Source: Capillidium heterosporum (lineage: Eukaryota; Entomophthoromycota; Entomophthoromycetes; Entomophthorales; Capillidiaceae). Taken from it: a stretch of DNA of 64,000 nt. Positions within the stretch are counted from its first letter, which is position 1; each line of letters starts with the position of its first letter. The position numbers and the translations under genes are program-made. The stretch is from NCBI GenBank assembly GCA_016630905.1, contig WBMQ01000002.1, positions 1,116,001 to 1,180,000 on the forward strand, written 5' to 3'. Shown piece by piece: positions 60,612-64,000 of this stretch. Below the pieces are notes generated by a model. It saw nothing but the letters and a program-made list of their open reading frames with translations, did not search any database and was not told where the DNA came from.

Positions 60612-63600
60612 TCAAAGTTTGAAAACCTTAGTCCCAACCTTTAGCAAGAAGTTCTGTGCTTCTTTGTGGACGTCGTTCCGATCGGTAGTTATAGTTTGGA
60701 CTACCCTTGTGTAAAATTCAGGGTAAAAGTTTCTCCAAACTATCGTACCGAACCTTATCTTCCTCCATATCTTCGTCCTTGATCCAACAGGGTATACTGG
60801 TAATATCTCGAAGTACCTGGCATACGAGGTGGGCCCAGTTGCCAATTTCCCGCTTGAGTGGAGGAGGTTGCTCGTTGATGAGGGACGTAAACTTATCAAG
60901 GATCAAAAAACACTCCTTGGAAATCTCTAGGAATAGTGGAGTAGCTTGTGTTAGTAAAGGATTCTTGATACCAACGGTTTGGATGTCGTAGTCGTCGCCA
61001 AAAGTCGTGTAAAGCAAAAATGCGACCTGGAGATAGGTAGATCTGGCTGAAGACTCCTGGCGAATGAGGTGGGGAAGTTGGTTGACATAACCTTGGACCC
61101 ACAGGTAGTTGCGGAGGACTTGGTCAGCGTTGAACTTCTTTGCAAACTGGGCTGATCCTAAAAGCAGCTCGAGCCACCTCCTGCAGACGTAGGGAGGTAG
61201 TGTCATGAGTATGGGCTTACTGTTAGGTTCAGCTTGGCCTTCGGTACCTTCAGTGTACAGGAGTATATCCTTTACCGATTGGAGTAGAGAAAGGTGGATA
61301 CTACATTTAAAAAGTTCGGATGGGATATCCACGTCGTGCTTGAAGAGGGTACTATCCTTTGTCACGGTACCGTTAACTGGTGCAGGGGCTGCAGAAGGTG
61401 CTGGTGTATCTAAACTAATTTTTCCATTTTCGGGCTCCAAGTTTGTTGGATGGTGTGTGATCTCAGCCTCACCTTCTTCGACCGGCTCTTCAGGCTCGTA
61501 ATGTCCATTGGTAGCTTCTATAGTATCTAATGGTTCTTGAGTATCGACATTGATATCTTCGTTCTCAGTCGTAACGCTAATGACTTGGCTCTCCTTATCA
61601 ACCTCGACTGAAGCTTCTTGGGTAGGCTCAGGTAGTATAGTAAACAGTGCTTCTGGAGTGGAAATTTCAAACAGATCGGTCAAAGAACGTGTAACAAGGG
61701 CCCACATTTCATCGTCGAACTTTCTATAGTTGTCTATTATTATAGACTTGTACAAAGATAGACAATGACGGGTCAGATTGTCGTTACGGTGGTGGACCAA
61801 CATGCTGGTGATAAGCTGGAACATCCTCTCAACGAATTCGATGTTGGAGGACAGATCAGCGTAGAACTCTTCGAACAGGCTGATGAGGAGGGACATGGCC
61901 TTGAACCAGTTATCGGCCCCTGGACCTTTCTTGTCGGTGTTACCTCGGATATCGTCAAAGATGGGGATAAGTACGCTGCGAAGGACCATATTCCAAAATT
62001 GATGGTGGAATCGGGTGCCCGACTTTCGGAGCGTCTCAAATAGCAACGTAAGTGCCTCGTCTCTCAAAGAGTCGTAGTGGGCATCAATGACCACCTTGGA
62101 GAAACCAGATAGGACAGGGAACCACTTGTGGTACAGCGGATCGTAGTTCGAAGCTTCTACCTCACCATTTTCCAAGGGTTCAGTCGATCCTTCACCTAGA
62201 AAAGGCTCAACACTCTTTTGCATAAGGTTTATAGCCTCAGTAGCTATATCCTTACTTACCTTGTTAATACCAAAGGCCACCATGCAGTTGATCCCATCTA
62301 TAAAGGCCGTGCCCAGGAGGTCGAAATGATCCTCAAAAACGTTTCGGGCCAGTTTGAAAGAAGTAGATAAGATGGAGAGGGAAGGTTGGTAGCTGGAAAG
62401 GTAACTCAAAACGGTAAACACCGACTTCCAACCTGATTTGATGTTAGATGCCCTCGAGTTGATCATTTGTGCCAAGGACTGCAATACCAGATCCTGCATA
62501 CCAGGGGTATGGTTGTGTCGCGCGATGTGTTCGAACGGCTTCAAGAACTCATGCTGAGTATTGAAATGAGACAGTTCCTCTCGGTCGACGAACTTCATAC
62601 TCAATTGACGCAAGGAATCCACAGCTAATGCTGCTACACTGTGATCTTCATGACATCCCACCGTGTTGAAATAGGGCCGCAAGATCTTCCAAATAGGCGT
62701 CCATTCTAGACGGATTCGGGTCATGTTGTAGTAAGTGATCTCGACAATCTTCTGTAGACTGAAGGTTCGGGGACGTCCCGGGTAGATCTCCTCGACTTCT
62801 TGAAGGGATACGTTACAGAGTGCTCGGTAGAAGTGGACGATGGACATACCACTGAAAGATACACTATTGTTGAAGATTTTGTCCACCTTGACGAGGGTTT
62901 CCTGGGTACGGAGCTCCTGGAGTAGGTCACCGATGACAGGTTGACCTCGTAGCTGGGATAGGAGGTTCAGATCTTGGGTTAAGGATAGAGGAGCACCGGT
63001 TACCCGACGCGGGGAAGACGTAACTAGGCCGTCCATAGTCAAAGATTTACGACTCTCGGATCGAGGCTTTTCGACGTAACTGCTGCTGATCGGTTGGTCG
63101 GATTGGTCCCCAAAGAAGTGAAGTTGCTCCATTCTTGAGATAGCTTCCAGAACGAGCTCCCACGATTCATCGAGATACTCTCCGTACAAATGAGCGATGT
63201 TGATCAAAGACTGGGTGCATGCAATATGCTTTGGTCGAAGGGCTTCAACTTTGTTGATGGAAGTAAACTTAATCAGCGATGAGATGAAGGCATTGCGTTC
63301 AATTTCCATAAAGTACATGCTGCTTATGTGGATGGCCCCTGAGAAACCTTCGATGCATAGTTTGACTGATTCACTAGCAAGGTTACCGTCAGGAGTCGAG
63401 TCATGGACATCAACAATCTCTTCGAATATACGGCTGAATGCTGCGATGATGGGGTACCATGCTACTGCGAACATGGGCTTAACGTGGTCAGTGTGTGTTG
63501 CACTGAGAAACATGGAGTTCATAGTTTGGGAGTCGGTTCCTTGGAAAAGAGAGAGCAGCTTCTTCTGCAAGAAGGCGGCCTCTTGGTGGTACCTAATTAG

Positions 63601-64000
63601 GCGCTCCTTGGGATCTGACGCGTCGTTGGCGAAATGCTCTTCCTCCATTACGATTTCAGAGTTGGCAATGTCATCGAAAACAGCTGCAAGGAAGCTTTCA
63701 TCAAGATCCTTCCCATTGTTGATCCCCTTGTTGTTCTTGATAAACATGGTTAGGTCCATCCTATTTTTGACCTGGGTGCTGTGCTGATCGGTATTTAGCA
63801 TCATAACCGAGAAAGCCAGAACGTAGGCAGTGTCTGCACTTTCAAATGCATCCGGGTTGGTCTCACAGTATCGATCGGCGAACTTTTCCAAGATACGATC
63901 GATTTGCTGGGCTTCCCGTGGGAGACGGAAGGACTGAAGGAAGGAACGCAAAGCTGAAACGAAGGGTTTGTTGCTAAAGTCGAACTGATCTACAAAGGCG
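60612..64000 (-). CDS. SEC7: Sec7/BIG-type Arf guanine-nucleotide exchange factor, 3' part, one +1 break
   Basis: The open frame enters from the right edge, so the 5' part is missing. It begins in the end of the Sec7 domain (FVDQFDFSNKPFVSALRSFL, then FRLPREAQQIDRILEKFADR and VLAFSVMMLNTDQH). The long helical region typical of large Arf-GEFs follows, including FLKPFEHIARHNHTPGMQD and INSRASNIKSGWKSVF, which match BIG/Sec7 proteins rather than the Gea/GBF group. It activates Arf GTPases at the trans-Golgi. No intron is seen over 3.3 kb. Near the end the frame meets TGA at 60720; YPEFYTRVVQTITTD and the last 38 aa continue in the +1 frame (site 60720-60727) to TGA at 60612. Confidence 0.9.

Overview
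The window is nuclear DNA from a fungus. It has many short spliced genes on both strands, introns of about 35-75 nt with GT..AG ends, AT-rich gene-poor spacers, and fungal proteins such as Mdm10 (an ERMES subunit), a fungal-type Hrd1, Rtc5 and Yar1. It is not a Saccharomyces-type yeast: introns are frequent, and a PPIE-type cyclophilin, an alpha-carbonic anhydrase pair and a cAMP-receptor-like GPCR are present. An early-diverging (zygomycete-grade) fungus is my best guess, but that is inference.

Layout. 0-1.4 kb: an 8-cysteine, probably GPI-anchored secreted protein. 1.4-7 kb: AT-rich, gene-poor, with possible decayed coding pieces. 7-21 kb: the housekeeping block: mitochondrial ribosomal protein uL2m, a small ORF, a Siw14-type phosphatase, an unknown 206-aa protein, RRM-cyclophilin (PPIE), tRNA-Arg(CCU), Yar1, a C2-domain protein, Mdm10 and MCM2. 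21-25 kb: a siderophore-type MFS transporter and its decayed tandem copy. 25-31.7 kb: mostly empty, with a P450 relic. 31.7-53 kb: tyrosinase, a kelch-like relic, Rtc5, two alpha/beta hydrolase paralogues, Hrd1, a GPCR with a pseudogene copy, a kelch membrane protein, eIF4E and two small ORFs. 53-57 kb: tandem alpha-carbonic anhydrases. 59.2 kb: a second 8-cysteine protein. 60.6-64 kb: the 3' part of a Sec7/BIG Arf-GEF that runs off the right edge.

The main observation crosses gene families. Ten otherwise well-preserved genes (Mdm10, MCM2, MFS, tyrosinase, Rtc5, Hrd1, kelch, carbonic anhydrase 2, 8-Cys protein 2, Sec7) are each broken by one or more single extra nucleotides. Seventeen sites are clear, and all are in the same direction (one surplus base, so reading resumes in the +1 frame). 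One further site in Hrd1 is net +2/-1. With one base skipped per site, protein lengths and conserved motifs are restored; the two carbonic anhydrases both come to exactly 269 aa. Ten other genes or putative genes of similar age are intact, and the pseudogenes carry mixed defects (stops, losses) instead. Either this assembly has a strongly one-sided insertion error, or the organism uses frequent +1 frameshifting or removes bases from mRNA. Raw reads, cDNA and peptides would decide.
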